A stretch of 19,387 bases of DNA, taken from Cylindrotheca closterium (taxonomy: Eukaryota > Bacillariophyta > Bacillariophyceae > Bacillariales > Bacillariaceae). The stretch spans positions 1-19,387 of the forward strand of contig CAKOGP040001772.1 in the NCBI GenBank assembly GCA_933822405.4, written 5' to 3'. The notes under the pieces were generated by a model. It saw only the letters and a list, made by a program, of their open reading frames with translations, was not told the DNA's origin and did no database searches. Shown piece by piece: positions 8,716 to 18,021 of the stretch. A program made the translations under genes and the position numbers. The stretch's first letter is position 1. Each line of letters starts with the position of its first letter.

Positions 8716-8840
8716 TCAGTTAGTGGTGTCACTGCTGGGCCATTCTTTGGCCAGTGCCTTCCATCTGTCCACATAGTTCTCCACCATCAAAAGTGCAAAT
8801 GCTTCATCCGTGACATTGAAAGCATTGCTTAACACAAATT
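8716..8840 (-). pseudogene. Terminal exon of an unrecognised minus-strand gene
   Basis: The frame ends with TAG-free coding-like sequence (CQFVLSNAFNVTDEAFALL, then a segment with ENYVDRWKALAKEW) and stops at 8716. It is open back to 8925, but the N-terminal part (MFWRYCCVIKALIS) lies in a segment that looks like an intron: it follows a gtgagt donor on the minus strand at 8930-8935 and ends in gatgcaag near 8848. The exon upstream would encode an acidic stretch (MYDNNSSVSCDEDREHKEG). The phases of these two exons do not match with the splice sites I can see, so the gene is either spliced differently or broken. Confidence 0.3.
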
Positions 8841-8999
8841 GACATCTTGCATCACCACAATATTTAATGACAACAGAAGCAGGTGAGATCAAGGCTTTTA
8901 TCACACAACAGTAGCGCCAAAACATGAATACTCACCCTCTTTGTGTTCACGGTCCTCATCACAGCTCACACTTGAATTATTGTCATACATCTTTTCCTG
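8835..8999. repeat. Direct duplication, copy A (with 9051-9213)
   Basis: About 165 bp repeated 216 bp away at roughly 85% identity by eye. On the minus strand each copy carries an acidic coding-like exon followed by the donor-like gtgagt and an intron-like segment. Confidence 0.75.
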
Positions 9000-9050
9000 T
9001 CTTCAAGACTCCCCTTCATATGTTGGCAAATAAACAAAGCATACTCAACC

Positions 9051-9213
9051 CAAATTGGCATCTTTCATCACCATAATATTTAGTGACAAAAGAAGCAGGT
9101 GAGATCAAGGCTTTTGTCACACAACAGTAGTACAAAACATGAATACTCACCCTCCTTGTGTTCAAGGTCCTCATCACTGCTCACACTTGAATCATCAGCA
9201 TATACCTTTTCCT
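9051..9213. repeat. Direct duplication, copy B (with 8835-8999)
   Basis: Second copy of the segment. Read on the minus strand it gives KEKVYADDSSVSSDEDLEHK followed by gtgagt (9145-9150), matching EKMYDNNSSVSCDEDREHK in copy A. The agreement in frame suggests an exon duplicated with its intron. Confidence 0.7.
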
Positions 9214-9417
9214 TTGATAAGAAGGGTTCTCTGAAAGTAGGACATGGTTAAAATGAATGTCAGAGGTTGCAAGTGACAAACAAAGTGACAAATCACAGAA
9301 TGCTTCATAATCACATGGGCTCTCTGAAAATATCGCCTTCATCAATTCTAGGGGAGGCAACCCAAGCCCCAAAAAGACACCCCTGCTGATTTTGGGGCAT
9401 GGTCCCTTAAATATCAA
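9181..9417 (-). other. Open frame of 78 codons upstream of the duplicated exon
   Basis: The minus-strand ATG at 9415-9417 opens a frame with motifs GVFLGLGLPPLELMKAIF and DYEAFCDLSLCLSL. Near its end a pyrimidine-rich ctactttcag (acceptor-like) precedes the duplicated acidic exon in another frame, so this may be an exon plus intron of the same minus-strand gene. No family recognised. Confidence 0.25.
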
Positions 9418-10322
9418 CTGACTTTCTTTTCCGATGAAATAGGTTCGTACATTGATATGACTAGGGACTGAAGTTGTGCAGTCCCATCAACATCATCTCT
9501 GGCCAAACACCTAGTGTAAGCGCACATAGTTCACTGAATCACAATCTATGTTTCCAACAGATTGGGAATGAGATGAAAGCTGACTATGAAGAGCACGACG
9601 CTATTCTGATCGCTTGTTGCATGATGCAGATCAAGGCCAAGTTCGATACTGACGAAGGTCTGAACTTCATCCAACAGTATTACATCAATCAAGGACTGAA
9701 GACGTTTGGTGATGATGGAAAGGATGCTGTGGATAAGGAATTGAGACAAATGATCCTGGGAGATTGTTTTACTCCCGAATTTGTTAAAGACATGAACGAA
9801 ATAAGGCCCAATCAGTGATGATATTACTTGCGGAGAAGCAATTCAAAAAGACAACTAAAGGTCGCCTAGTATACTGAGGCAATGGAACTTGTGAATGGTT
9901 ATCATCAGAGGACACTGCAAGTCCAACTGCTTTGCAAGAAGCAATCATCACTACTTGTGTTATTGATGCACACAAAGGTAGAGATATAATCACGATGGAC
10001 GTGCCTAATGCTTTCATTCAAACTTATATGCCTGGAGCTAAGGAAGGAGAAGATCGAATCTACATGAAAATCACTGGCATGATGGTCCAGATATTGATTG
10101 ACATGGCCCCAGAGTATTGCAAATACGTTGTATTCAAGAACGGAAAGCGAGTGATCTATGTGCAGGTACTACATGCCATATATGGGATGTTGCAATCAAG
10201 CCTCCTATTCTATAATCAGTTACAAAGTGATTTGGAGGCAAAGGGATTTGTTTTTGATCCGTATGACCCGTGTTTTGCTAACAAAGTTGATAATGAAAAA
10301 CAACAAACTATAAGGTTTCATG

Positions 10323-10791
10323 TTGACGATGTTATGTCAAGTCACATGGACCCGAAAGTGGATGACAAATTTGCTGAGTGGTTGAACATGAGATATGGTT
10401 CGATCAAGGCATGCACAATCATCAGAGGAAAGATACACAGATATCTTGGAATGACTTTGGATTTCTTGGTGAAAGGAAAACTCAAAATCCGCATGGGCGA
10501 CTATGACAAGAACATGTTGGAAGCTTTTCCTATCAAGTTCAACAAGGATTCAAAGCAGGAAACACCAGCTGGTAACAATTTACTGGAAGCTGGTAAAGGG
10601 AAGTTACTCGGTGCTGAGTACCGTCAGATCTTCCATACTACTGTTGCAAGGGGGCTTTATGTCTCTAAGAAAGCTCGTTTGGATATCCATCCAACGATTA
10701 CTATTCTTGCCTTGAGAGTTCGAGAACCCACAGAGTCTGATTGGAAGAAGTGTGTTCGCATGATGCAATATTTGTTTTGTACATCGTTGTC
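10323..10791. repeat. 469-bp tandem duplication in copia RT, unit 1
   Basis: The unit begins at ttgacgatg, the codons of the HVDD box, and covers the RT thumb region. It is followed directly by a second unit. The first 287 bp of the two units are identical; the last about 180 bp differ at 16 sites, all transitions. Confidence 0.97.
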
Positions 10792-11259
10792 TTGACGATG
10801 TTATGTCAAGTCACATGGACCCGAAAGTGGATGACAAATTTGCTGAGTGGTTGAACATGAGATATGGTTCGATCAAGGCATGCACAATCATCAGAGGAAA
10901 GATACACAGATATCTTGGAATGACTTTGGATTTCTTGGTGAAAGGAAAACTCAAAATCCGCATGGGCGACTATGACAAGAACATGTTGGAAGCTTTTCCT
11001 ATCAAGTTCAACAAGGATTCAAAGCAGGAAACACCAGCTGGTAACAATTTACTGGAAGCTGGTAAAGGGAAGTTACTCAGTGCTGAGTACTGTCAGATCT
11101 TCCATACTACTGTTGCAAGGGGACTTTATGTCTCTAAGAGAGCTTGTTTGGATATCCATCCAACAATTACTATTCTTGCCTCAAGAGTTTGAGAGCCTAC
11201 AGAGTCTGATTGGAAGAAGTGTGTTTGCATGATGTGATATTTGTTTTGTGCATTGTTGT
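10792..11259. repeat. 469-bp tandem duplication in copia RT, unit 2
   Basis: Head-to-tail second copy. Unlike unit 1 it contains stops in the RT frame (TGA where unit 1 has CGA at 10721, and TGA where unit 1 has CAA at 10766). It runs on into the RNase H remnant. Confidence 0.97.
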
Positions 11260-11768
11260 ATCACCTGATACTATCCGCAGAATCTCTACGAGTCATGAAA
11301 TGGATGATCAACGCATCATTTGCAGTGCATCCAGATTTCAAGAGCCATACTGGCGGCACTCTGTCCTTTGGAAGATGAGGTGCGGCTCAAGTGATGTCAA
11401 AGAAACAAAAGCTAAACAGCAGAAGCAGTACAGAAGCGGAACTGATTACTGTTGACGACGTTGTCACGATGATACTATGAACAAAGTTGTTCATGGAGTG
11501 GCAAGGGTATCTTGTATCAGGATAACAAAAGCGCCATTCTACTGGAAGAGAATTGTCGCAAGAGCGCGGGCAAAAGAAGCCGAGCTATCAATATTTCTTT
11601 ATCACAGATCAAGTTGAGAAAGGAAATGTTAAGCCCAAATACTGTCCAACTGACGATATGATTGCGGATCTCATGACTAAGCCATTGCAAGGTGAGAAGT
11701 TTTGCAAGTTCAGCGATCTGATTCTTGGTCCACAGGAATAGGTCAGACAGGTATGTATATGTTCAAAA

Positions 11769-12334
11769 TGAAAATACAAAACAAAATATACAGTGAATGA
11801 GAGCATGTCCCATTGCTGTCAATGGTGATTGTCAAAATGGCAGGAGTGTGTTGGGATATGATGAAATATGAGCTTTTACGATCCAAAAAGAAACTATTCA
11901 AGTACAAAGTTTTCAACACGTACGATCGAACTTTGATCGTGCTGTCGGGATTCGACGCAAGTATGCCGGACGCAAGTCTGTCGGACAATCTATATCCACA
12001 CAAAAAGGGAATGACCCTATACAAGTGGGATATCGATGTTGTGTACAATGCAGTAGGGAATAATACAAGATGTCCCAAAGTACTGCATTCAACACAGAAT
12101 CCTCGTAGAAGTCAAATGGAGTTCTGTAAACAAGGGATTTTCTTTTGTGAATGAATCATCAATTCAAGCCAAACATTAATCAAATAGGAACAATTTCACT
12201 CAAAGTATACCTAGACACAGTAGAAGTATTGTCGTGAAAGTGTTGTACAGTCGATTACAAATTTAGATTGCAGAGAGTTTGTTCTGAGTGCTAAAGGCAC
12301 TCACCATAGAGCACATTTGCTTTATTCTAACACT
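11769..12334 (+). repeat. Putative copia LTR (inverted partner at 14958-15547)
   Basis: It begins 27 bp after the pol stop, the position of a 3' LTR, and its right end reads ttattctaaca, the complement of the common LTR start TGTTAGAA. A 590-bp sequence at 14958-15547 is the same in inverted orientation, with scattered substitutions and a few indels. The left limit could be TG at 11769 or TGAATGAG at about 11793. Open frames in both directions (113 aa plus, 111 aa minus) differ between copies mainly at amino-acid-changing sites, so they are not called. The matching 5' LTR is absent. Confidence 0.7.
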
Positions 12335-12451
12335 TTTTTTGGTCAAACCTCACACATCAACAATCAAATCGTTGCCATAGAATTACTGATTCTGGCTCCT
12401 CATAAAGCGATCCTGAACAATCAACTCCGCCTGTTTGACTCTTTATGGATC
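12335..12451. repeat. Direct duplication, copy A (with 12508-12630)
   Basis: The segment starting ggtcaaacctcacacatcaac and ending tttatggatcgttt recurs 173 bp later, about 90% identical by eye. It abuts the end of the LTR-like repeat. Confidence 0.85.
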
Positions 12452-12507
12452 GTTTGGTTGTCTCAGTGAATGAATGGAACTGAAATATTCCTCACAATTC
12501 TTGATTC

Positions 12508-12630
12508 GTTTTTTGTCAAACCTCACATCGACAATCAAATTGTTGCCCTAGAATTACTGCTTCTGACTCCTCACAAAGCGATCCTGAACAATCAACTCCT
12601 GTTTGACTCTTTATGGATCGTTTCATTTTG
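12508..12630. repeat. Direct duplication, copy B (with 12335-12451)
   Basis: Second copy, beginning tgtcaaacctcacatcgac at 12514, with a few substitutions and small deletions. No coding potential is evident. Confidence 0.85.
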
Positions 12631-12850
12631 ACAGATCATTCATTATTTCATTACAATAAATTATTTCATTACTTGTCAATGGCGGTGGGCACATCATGAT
12701 GTAGGTGATACTTGCTGGATCTCATTCTATTTGATGATTCAAAAGTAAGAGATCTTGCTTTTTCCAATGGTGATCATGCATGGTAACAATGAATGGAATA
12801 TACCAAAGCAAAATATTATGATGATAAAACGCAGAGATTCTGATGTAAGT

Positions 12851-13087
12851 GAATATTGAATATCCGCGCAACTAAAGAATAGCCAAACAGTCATGGAAAA
12901 TGAGTGGCCTATGCCCCCCAATATCCGCGCAAAGCAAAGAATGGCAAAACAGTCGTGGAAATTGATGGTTTCTGCAACATGTCAGATGTCACATATTGAA
13001 TATCTGTGCAAGGAAAGAATGGCCAAACAGTCACAGAAAACGAGTGGCCTATGCCCCCCAATTTCTGCAACATGTCAGATGTCATGA
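12851..13087. repeat. Fold-back repeat family 3, left arm
   Basis: Two direct units of roughly 110-140 bp share aatatccgcgcaa or aatatctgtgcaa, aaagaatggccaaacagtc, gtggcctatgccccccaat and acatgtcagatgtca. The whole is matched in inverted orientation at 13325-13490. Confidence 0.8.
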
Positions 13088-13324
13088 TATTAGCTGGATT
13101 TAGTTATTGTTGAATTCTTGGGCTGTCAGCAAATGCTATGGTAAATGTGGATCGATTATAGCAGCAAGAGTGTATGACAAAAAGTAGTAATATTTTTAAG
13201 TTCACAGATGCATCTCCCTGGATCCTGTGTATTTTTCTTTGTTTTGCTAAGCATGTTCAAAAGTTTTTAGATGGTCAAGAGTTAGAGTAGTGAATCGAGT
13301 CGAAACCGCAGAAATTGAGGGGTC

Positions 13325-13490
13325 TTTTCCACGACTCTTTGGCCATTCTTTGGTTGTGCAACTGTTTGGCCATTCTTTGGTTGTGCAACTGTTTGGCCAT
13401 TCTTTGGTTGTGTGGATATTCAATATGTGACATCTGACATGTCACAGAAATTGGGGGGCCTAGGCCACTGGTTTTCCATGACTGTTTGGA
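13325..13490. repeat. Fold-back repeat family 3, right arm
   Basis: Inverted relative to 12851-13087: ggatattcaatatgtgacat, tctgacatgt, ggggggcctaggccac and tccatgactgtttgg. It starts with three tandem 27-bp units of ggccattctttggttgtgc (13341, 13368 and 13395). The loop between the arms is about 240 bp and holds nothing recognisable. Confidence 0.8.
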
Positions 13491-13552
13491 ATCATGACCT
13501 GCAACTGTTTGAATCTTACCTATCCCTAGCCCTTTCTTCTTCGTAAAAGACC

Positions 13553-14701
13553 CTATAATGATAGCCTTGTTGTGCTCATCATTTCCATCATTCCTTTCAA
13601 ATCCAAAGTAGCTGTCTTTGGAGGCGGAACAGCCCCAGACTCAGTCATCCGTGGAAGGAGACATATCTCATCTGTCTTGTTGTTGCTTTCCCATGGCAAT
13701 GTTGAGAGGAAACAGTGGAACCTAAGTGCATCATCTGATCCATAGTGACCACCATGGAACTGCCTTGCATTGATTAACAAGAATGCCCCATATGGGACAT
13801 GTACAAACTTCAGTTCTGTCCAGAGGGCCAGATCTTGAGGAATCTCCTCTCCCTTACTAATATACATCATTGCCTTGTCTGTAAGTAGATCTAGCCTGAG
13901 AAGGCATCCCTCTGGCATGAGACCAATGTGTCCAATGAAAGCCTTGGCTTGTCCCTCTTTGTCCTGCATCCGGAACATTCCATGATCCAGGTGAGATGGC
14001 TGATGATACATTCCATTTACCGTTCGGATACAGCCGCAGTTAGAACTTGAGATACCAAAATTCGGTTCAACCAATCTTAGCCCTGTAATTATTGCATCAA
14101 GAAATTTTTTCTCCACAAGACTGAGACTAAACCCACTCATCATGTACTCTCCATGTGGGAGTGCTGAAGCATTGTGTTCTCCAGTGGAAGTGTTGTAGTG
14201 TCGGATTGCAGTGCAATCAGAGATGAATTTGTCTCTGTAATCTTTGGATTCGTAATGCCTCACAAGTTGAACAAACATTTTCATGGGTACTTTGTTACAG
14301 ACATAGTTTCTGTACTTCTCAATGATATTTGGAAGAGACCCTCTCCAATAAAGAGCGAGCTTGGTGTTGAGCGCAATTAGTATTTGGTAGTCTATCCGAA
14401 GCAGTAAGGATTTCAATTCTTTGCAATCCAATCTCTTTTGTCGAAAATGTGCTGGCGGCAAGAAAGGTCCTCTCGCCAAAGCTATGGGCCTGCTAGTGGA
14501 TCTATACATCCTTGGTGAAAAATCCATTAGCCTGGTTGCCGCTATTTTACTGTCAGGAGCCTTCACAAACAATGATATAGCTACAACGGTGAAGCAGTGA
14601 AGCGTCAAACTTCTAGTTGATGGAGTACTTGTGGCAACAAACTTGGAAAATTCAGGAATGCCATGGCCAAACGCAACTTGCCTATTATACTTCAAGGGCA
14701 T
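13553..14701 (-). CDS. Putative 2-oxoglutarate/Fe(II)-type oxygenase (double-stranded beta-helix)
   Basis: 382 aa in one uninterrupted frame, the longest in the window. The C-terminal half carries the signature of the family: H237-L-D239 in HQPSHLDHGMF, a glycine-rich strand (VPYGAFLLINARQ, residues 302-314), distal H316 in QFHGGHYG, and R327 eleven residues later in ALRFHC. In this superfamily the two His and the Asp bind Fe(II) and the Arg binds 2-oxoglutarate. H319 is an alternative distal ligand. Residues 90-215 are helical-looking and unassigned. The first 58 residues look less protein-like and overlap a plus-strand coding-like fragment (14663 on), so M59 (14527) or M65 (14509) may be the true start. 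The substrate is unknown. It lies between two inverted LTR-like copies. Confidence 0.55.
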   Translation of the reverse strand: MPLKYNRQVAFGHGIPEFSKFVATSTPSTRSLTLHCFTVVAISLFVKAPDSKIAATRLMDFSPRMYRSTSRPIALARGPFLPPAHFRQKRLDCKELKSLLLRIDYQILIALNTKLALYWRGSLPNIIEKYRNYVCNKVPMKMFVQLVRHYESKDYRDKFISDCTAIRHYNTSTGEHNASALPHGEYMMSGFSLSLVEKKFLDAIITGLRLVEPNFGISSSNCGCIRTVNGMYHQPSHLDHGMFRMQDKEGQAKAFIGHIGLMPEGCLLRLDLLTDKAMMYISKGEEIPQDLALWTELKFVHVPYGAFLLINARQFHGGHYGSDDALRFHCFLSTLPWESNNKTDEICLLPRMTESGAVPPPKTATLDLKGMMEMMSTTRLSL

Positions 14702-14957
14702 CCACTAATTCTGAATAATCCAGTGTCTCAAATCAAACAGTTCATGGGAAAGTCAAAAGCTGAAATGAAATACCTGAAGGCTGACATTCTTACCAGGGAG
14801 ATTGCAGCACTTCAGGCCCAAGATTTTGAATGTCAGTTGATTGTTGCAATAATTCCTACAAAGATTGCCCAGTTGCTGTGGAAGGTGTCCGTGGACAGGT
14901 AACGGATGTTATCCTTGAAATGCAAGGAGGCGTATTTGACAGTGCAAGCTTTGTTGT
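14663..14957 (+). pseudogene. Plus-strand gene fragment cut off by the LTR-like copy
   Basis: A frame from ATG 14663 to TAA 14900-14902 includes KSKAEMKYLKADILTREIAA and FECQLIVAIIPTK. From about 14868 the next frame becomes protein-like (DCPVAVEGVRGQVTDVILEM, then GGVFDSASFVV) up to 14957, where the inverted LTR-like repeat begins. One frame change (or a small unrecognised intron) near 14865 would join them. It reads like the end of a real gene interrupted by insertion, but the family is unknown. Its first 39 bases overlap the minus-strand oxygenase start. Confidence 0.35.
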
Positions 14958-15547
14958 AGTGTTAGAATAAAGCAAAATGTGCTCTATTGTGAGTGCCTTT
15001 AGCGCTCAGAACAAACTCTCTGCAATCTAAATTTGTAATTGACTGTACAACACTTTCACAACAATAGTTCTCCTGTGTCTAGGTATACTTTGAGTGAAAT
15101 TGTTCCTATTTGATTAATGTTTGGCTTGAATTGATGATTCAATCACAAAAGTAAGTTCAACAATTTTCCCTTGGAAAATCCCTTGTTTACAGAACTTGAT
15201 TCGACCTCTACGACGATTCTGTGTTGGATACAGTACTTTGGGACATCTTGTATTATTCCCTACTGCATTGTACACAACATCGATATCTCACTTGTATAGG
15301 GTCATTCCCTTTTTGTGTGGATGTAGTTTGTCCGACAGACTTGCGTCCGGCATACTTGCGGCGAATCCCGACATCACGATCAAAGTCCGATCGTACGTGT
15401 CGAAAACTTTGTACTTGAATAGTTTCTTTTTGGAACGTAAAAACTCATATTTCGTCATATCCCAACACACTCCTGCCATTGTGACAATCACCATTGGCAG
15501 CAATGGGACATGCTCTCATTCACTGTTTATTTTTTGTTTTGTATTTT
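14958..15547 (-). repeat. Inverted copy of the putative copia LTR
   Basis: Starts tgttagaataaagc on the plus strand and ends ttttgtatttt, inverted with respect to 11769-12334. It is about 26 bp longer than the left copy because of small indels. No pol sequence adjoins it on either side and no primer-binding site is visible, so it is a solo LTR or the broken end of another, oppositely oriented insertion. No 5-bp target duplication could be confirmed. Confidence 0.8.
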
Positions 15548-16341
15548 GGTCCAAAAAGCCACTTGGTGGTGGTGTGGACCGGATTTCCTAAAAATGCCTT
15601 GTTCTAACACATATTTGTCGTCCATGGGTATGTATGAGAAGATTGGTGGCTTTGGAGTGGACATTTCCTAGGTAAAAGTGATTGAATAGCATTCACACTG
15701 CTTTGGGGATCAATCCAGGTTCATGAAACAATGTGGCTGGAAACCTTCTCAGTAGCCAAGTCGATACCCTGACACGATGGCACCAAGTTCAAAGTTGGTC
15801 AAAATATATAGTAATCGAAATTGGGTGGTGGTTTGGAGGGCTATGGCGGAAAAAAGAATCTAGGATAGCATAATTTTTTTCTCTCTTTCCTACTTTTCAA
15901 TTCTTGATTTTGTGGAATGGCATGAAATAAGATCGATATACACAAAGATCTCTAATTCAGAGTGGACCCAATCCTAGCAAATATATATACTTATAATATT
16001 GCATTGAAATTTATCTAAGAATGTAATCGCAACAAGGTCTTATGGTACAAGATCAGCCTCTGGCCTCTTGAGTTTTTTTTGGCAATCACATGGGTCAATA
16101 TCAAGTCAATTGAGTCAATTTGACTAACAGCTGTTTTTTTAGCCGTTACCAGAAAGTTGTTTTCTGCAGTGGAGCCCCTATAACACCTCCTATGAACTTG
16201 GGATTTTTTACAAGGGATGGGCAAATATTCTCTAGCGCTTTGAAAAGGTTTTAGGTCCGTAGGTGTCTTTTGAAATTTTTGCTTTGTCCCAAGAATTCCA
16301 AAGTCCACCTGAATTTTGGGGGGTATTTCGTGGATCGGGGT
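15548..16341. other. Gene-free stretch
   Basis: No convincing gene. A minus-strand frame at 16015-16308 (97 codons) lacks recognisable features. A short inverted pair, ggtcc...ggacc, lies at 15548-15580. Confidence 0.4.
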
Positions 16342-17526
16342 CTTATGTGGTTGATACCATGAACATCACCGCCAACTACTTGAGATATTCTGATGGAAGA
16401 GTACCGCTTGAAGTGATCACTGGCATCACGCCGGACATTACAGAATACAAGGATATGGATGGCATTAGTGGACAAACATGAACACAGACACTTGCTAATG
16501 GAGGAGATCACGGAATATCGTTCTGATGAGAAGGAAGTAAAGATGAAAGATGGTTTCTATCCCCTTGGAAGTGGAACGCAACAAAGACGACACACGACAG
16601 CAGGATGGGACTTCTACGTTACTTGGAAAGATGGTTCCTCAAATTGGATACCTTTGAAAGATATGAAGGAGTCTTTCCCGATTAAAGTGGCCGATTACGC
16701 GGTAAGAAAGGGCATCCAAGACAAACCCGCTTTTGCATGGTGGATTCCACACGTTCTTCAAAAGCGAAAGCGATTCTTTGGTAAAGTAAAATCAAAGTAC
16801 TGGGAACGTACGCACAAATACGGAATACGTATCCCAAAATCGATCAAAGAAGCTGTCACAATCAACAAAGCAAATAGGGACACACCATGGCAAGACTCAA
16901 TTCAAATGGAGATGAAAAACAATCAAGTCGCTTTTGAAGAATTCGATAGAGACGTAGAGAAGCTGATGGGATACAAAAAGATCATGGGACACCTAGTATT
17001 TGATGTGAAACTAGGGGAAAACTTCCAAAGAAAAGAGAGGTACTGCGCTGATGGACACAAGACTGAAGCACCCGCAGCATTGACCTACAGTACGGTAGTG
17101 TCCCGTGATTCAGTTTGGATACTACTAATGATAGCAGCGCTAAACGGATTAGACTTGCAATGCACGGATATTCAAAACGCATTCCTCACTGCACCAGCAA
17201 TCAAAAAGTGCTACCTGGTAGCAGGACCTGAGTTTGGTGAAGAAGAAGGCAAAGTATTTATCATACGAAGAGCATTATATGGCTTAAAAACTTCATCCGC
17301 AGCATTCAGATCACACCTGGCGGAGCCTTTGGAGGATTTGGGCTTCAGCTCGTCAACTGCCGACCCAGACGTTTGGATGCGAGCGGCAGTGAAACCTGAT
17401 GGCGAGGAATACTACGAATACATCCATTGCTACGTTGACGACATCCCATGTATGTCGATGAAAGCCAAAGAAATGATAACAACACTCTTTTTAAGAATAC
17501 GATTTCATCTAAATTACCATCTTTAA
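16342..17526 (+). pseudogene. Second Ty1/copia pol remnant: integrase end, chromodomain-like module, RT
   Basis: 16342-16455 encodes a short integrase piece (NITANYLRYSDGRVPLEVIT, then GITPDITEYKD). It then jumps, with a change of frame, straight to ALVDKHEHRHLLMEEI at about 16462, so the integrase C-terminal region between them is deleted. The main frame, 16459-17526 (355 aa), continues with a chromodomain-like stretch (WDFYVTWKDGSSNWIPLKDM, residues about 50-69), PAFAWWIPHVLQKRKR, then the RT core: LVFDVK, DLQCTDIQNAFLTAP (catalytic Asp), ALYGLKTSSAAFRSHL and CYVDD (17428-17442). Homology stops about 40 bases after YVDD; the rest of RT and all of RNase H are missing. This lineage differs from the FHVDD element at 9474. 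Confidence 0.9.
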
Positions 17527-18021
17527 CATACACTACTTTGTAAGTCAACACTCTCGTAATAATGTAACAATTACATTTATATTTTCTGACCCATTCAGGC
17601 CACTGTACCTGGTACGCTTGATTCAGGCCAAATCAATGACTAAGTTGCATACTCTTTGAACCATAAGGATCAATGTAAGAGACTAATGCATTGTTGAGTG
17701 GCTGTCCCTTACCATGGCGGCAATGAGCGGCCTTCGGGACCTGCCAAACGATGGCAAACCAAAAGAAAAAATGGAAATTAAAAAATCTCCGCAACCAAAG
17801 TACATGAAGCAACCCAGCAAGGCCCCAATATAGTATAGACATCAATAGAGCCTACCACCATTTGGATAAAGACTTTCTTTGCATGTGGAGCCCATTATGG
17901 ACCCAAAGGACCGCCCTGCAGAACCAGGTGGACGAACCATTGTTGATTGTAGTGTGATTGAGGCGCTAGAGTAACAGACAAGAGAGATAGGGGAAATGCA
18001 TATCTGACACGTAGCCGTGTC
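17527..18021. other. Gene-free stretch downstream of the truncated copia RT
   Basis: No supported gene. A minus-strand frame at 17633-17845 is aromatic-rich and low in charge and is probably chance. Confidence 0.4.

Larger units (their letters stand above)
9474..11741 (+). pseudogene. Ty1/copia (CoDi-like) pol remnant: reverse transcriptase and RNase H
   Basis: Integrase and everything before it are missing. 9560-9818 encodes the pre-RT segment (GLNFIQQYYINQGLKTFGDD). After a one-base frame change near 9818 and a TGA near 9882 in an expected Arg codon, 9932-10795 is open for 287 codons and holds the RT core: SPTALQ upstream, DVPNAFIQTYMP (first catalytic Asp), YGMLQSSLLFYNQL, and FHVDD at about 10317-10331, equivalent to the copia YVDD box. 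A 469-bp tandem duplication then repeats the C-terminal part. RNase H follows in a decayed state: AEL in LNSRSSTEAELITVDD near 11430, then YFFITDQVEKGNVKPKYCPT and MTKPLQGEKFCKF, ending at TAG 11739-11741. At least three stops and two frame changes lie after 11190. It copied RNA to DNA once; it is now inactive. Confidence 0.9.

Noticed and set aside
10503..10715. Extra frames at 10503-10715 and 10972-11232
   Set aside because: Off-frame shadows of the copia reverse transcriptase.
11813..12154. 113-codon plus frame and 111-codon minus frame in the LTR-like repeat, with partly conserved frames in the inverted copy
   Set aside because: Differences between the two copies change amino acids in nearly every case in both readings, as expected of non-coding LTR sequence.
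16982..17182. Minus-strand frames within the second copia pol (16982-17182, 17345-17551)
   Set aside because: Antisense shadows of the RT core, although the last 20 codons of the second extend past the RT break.
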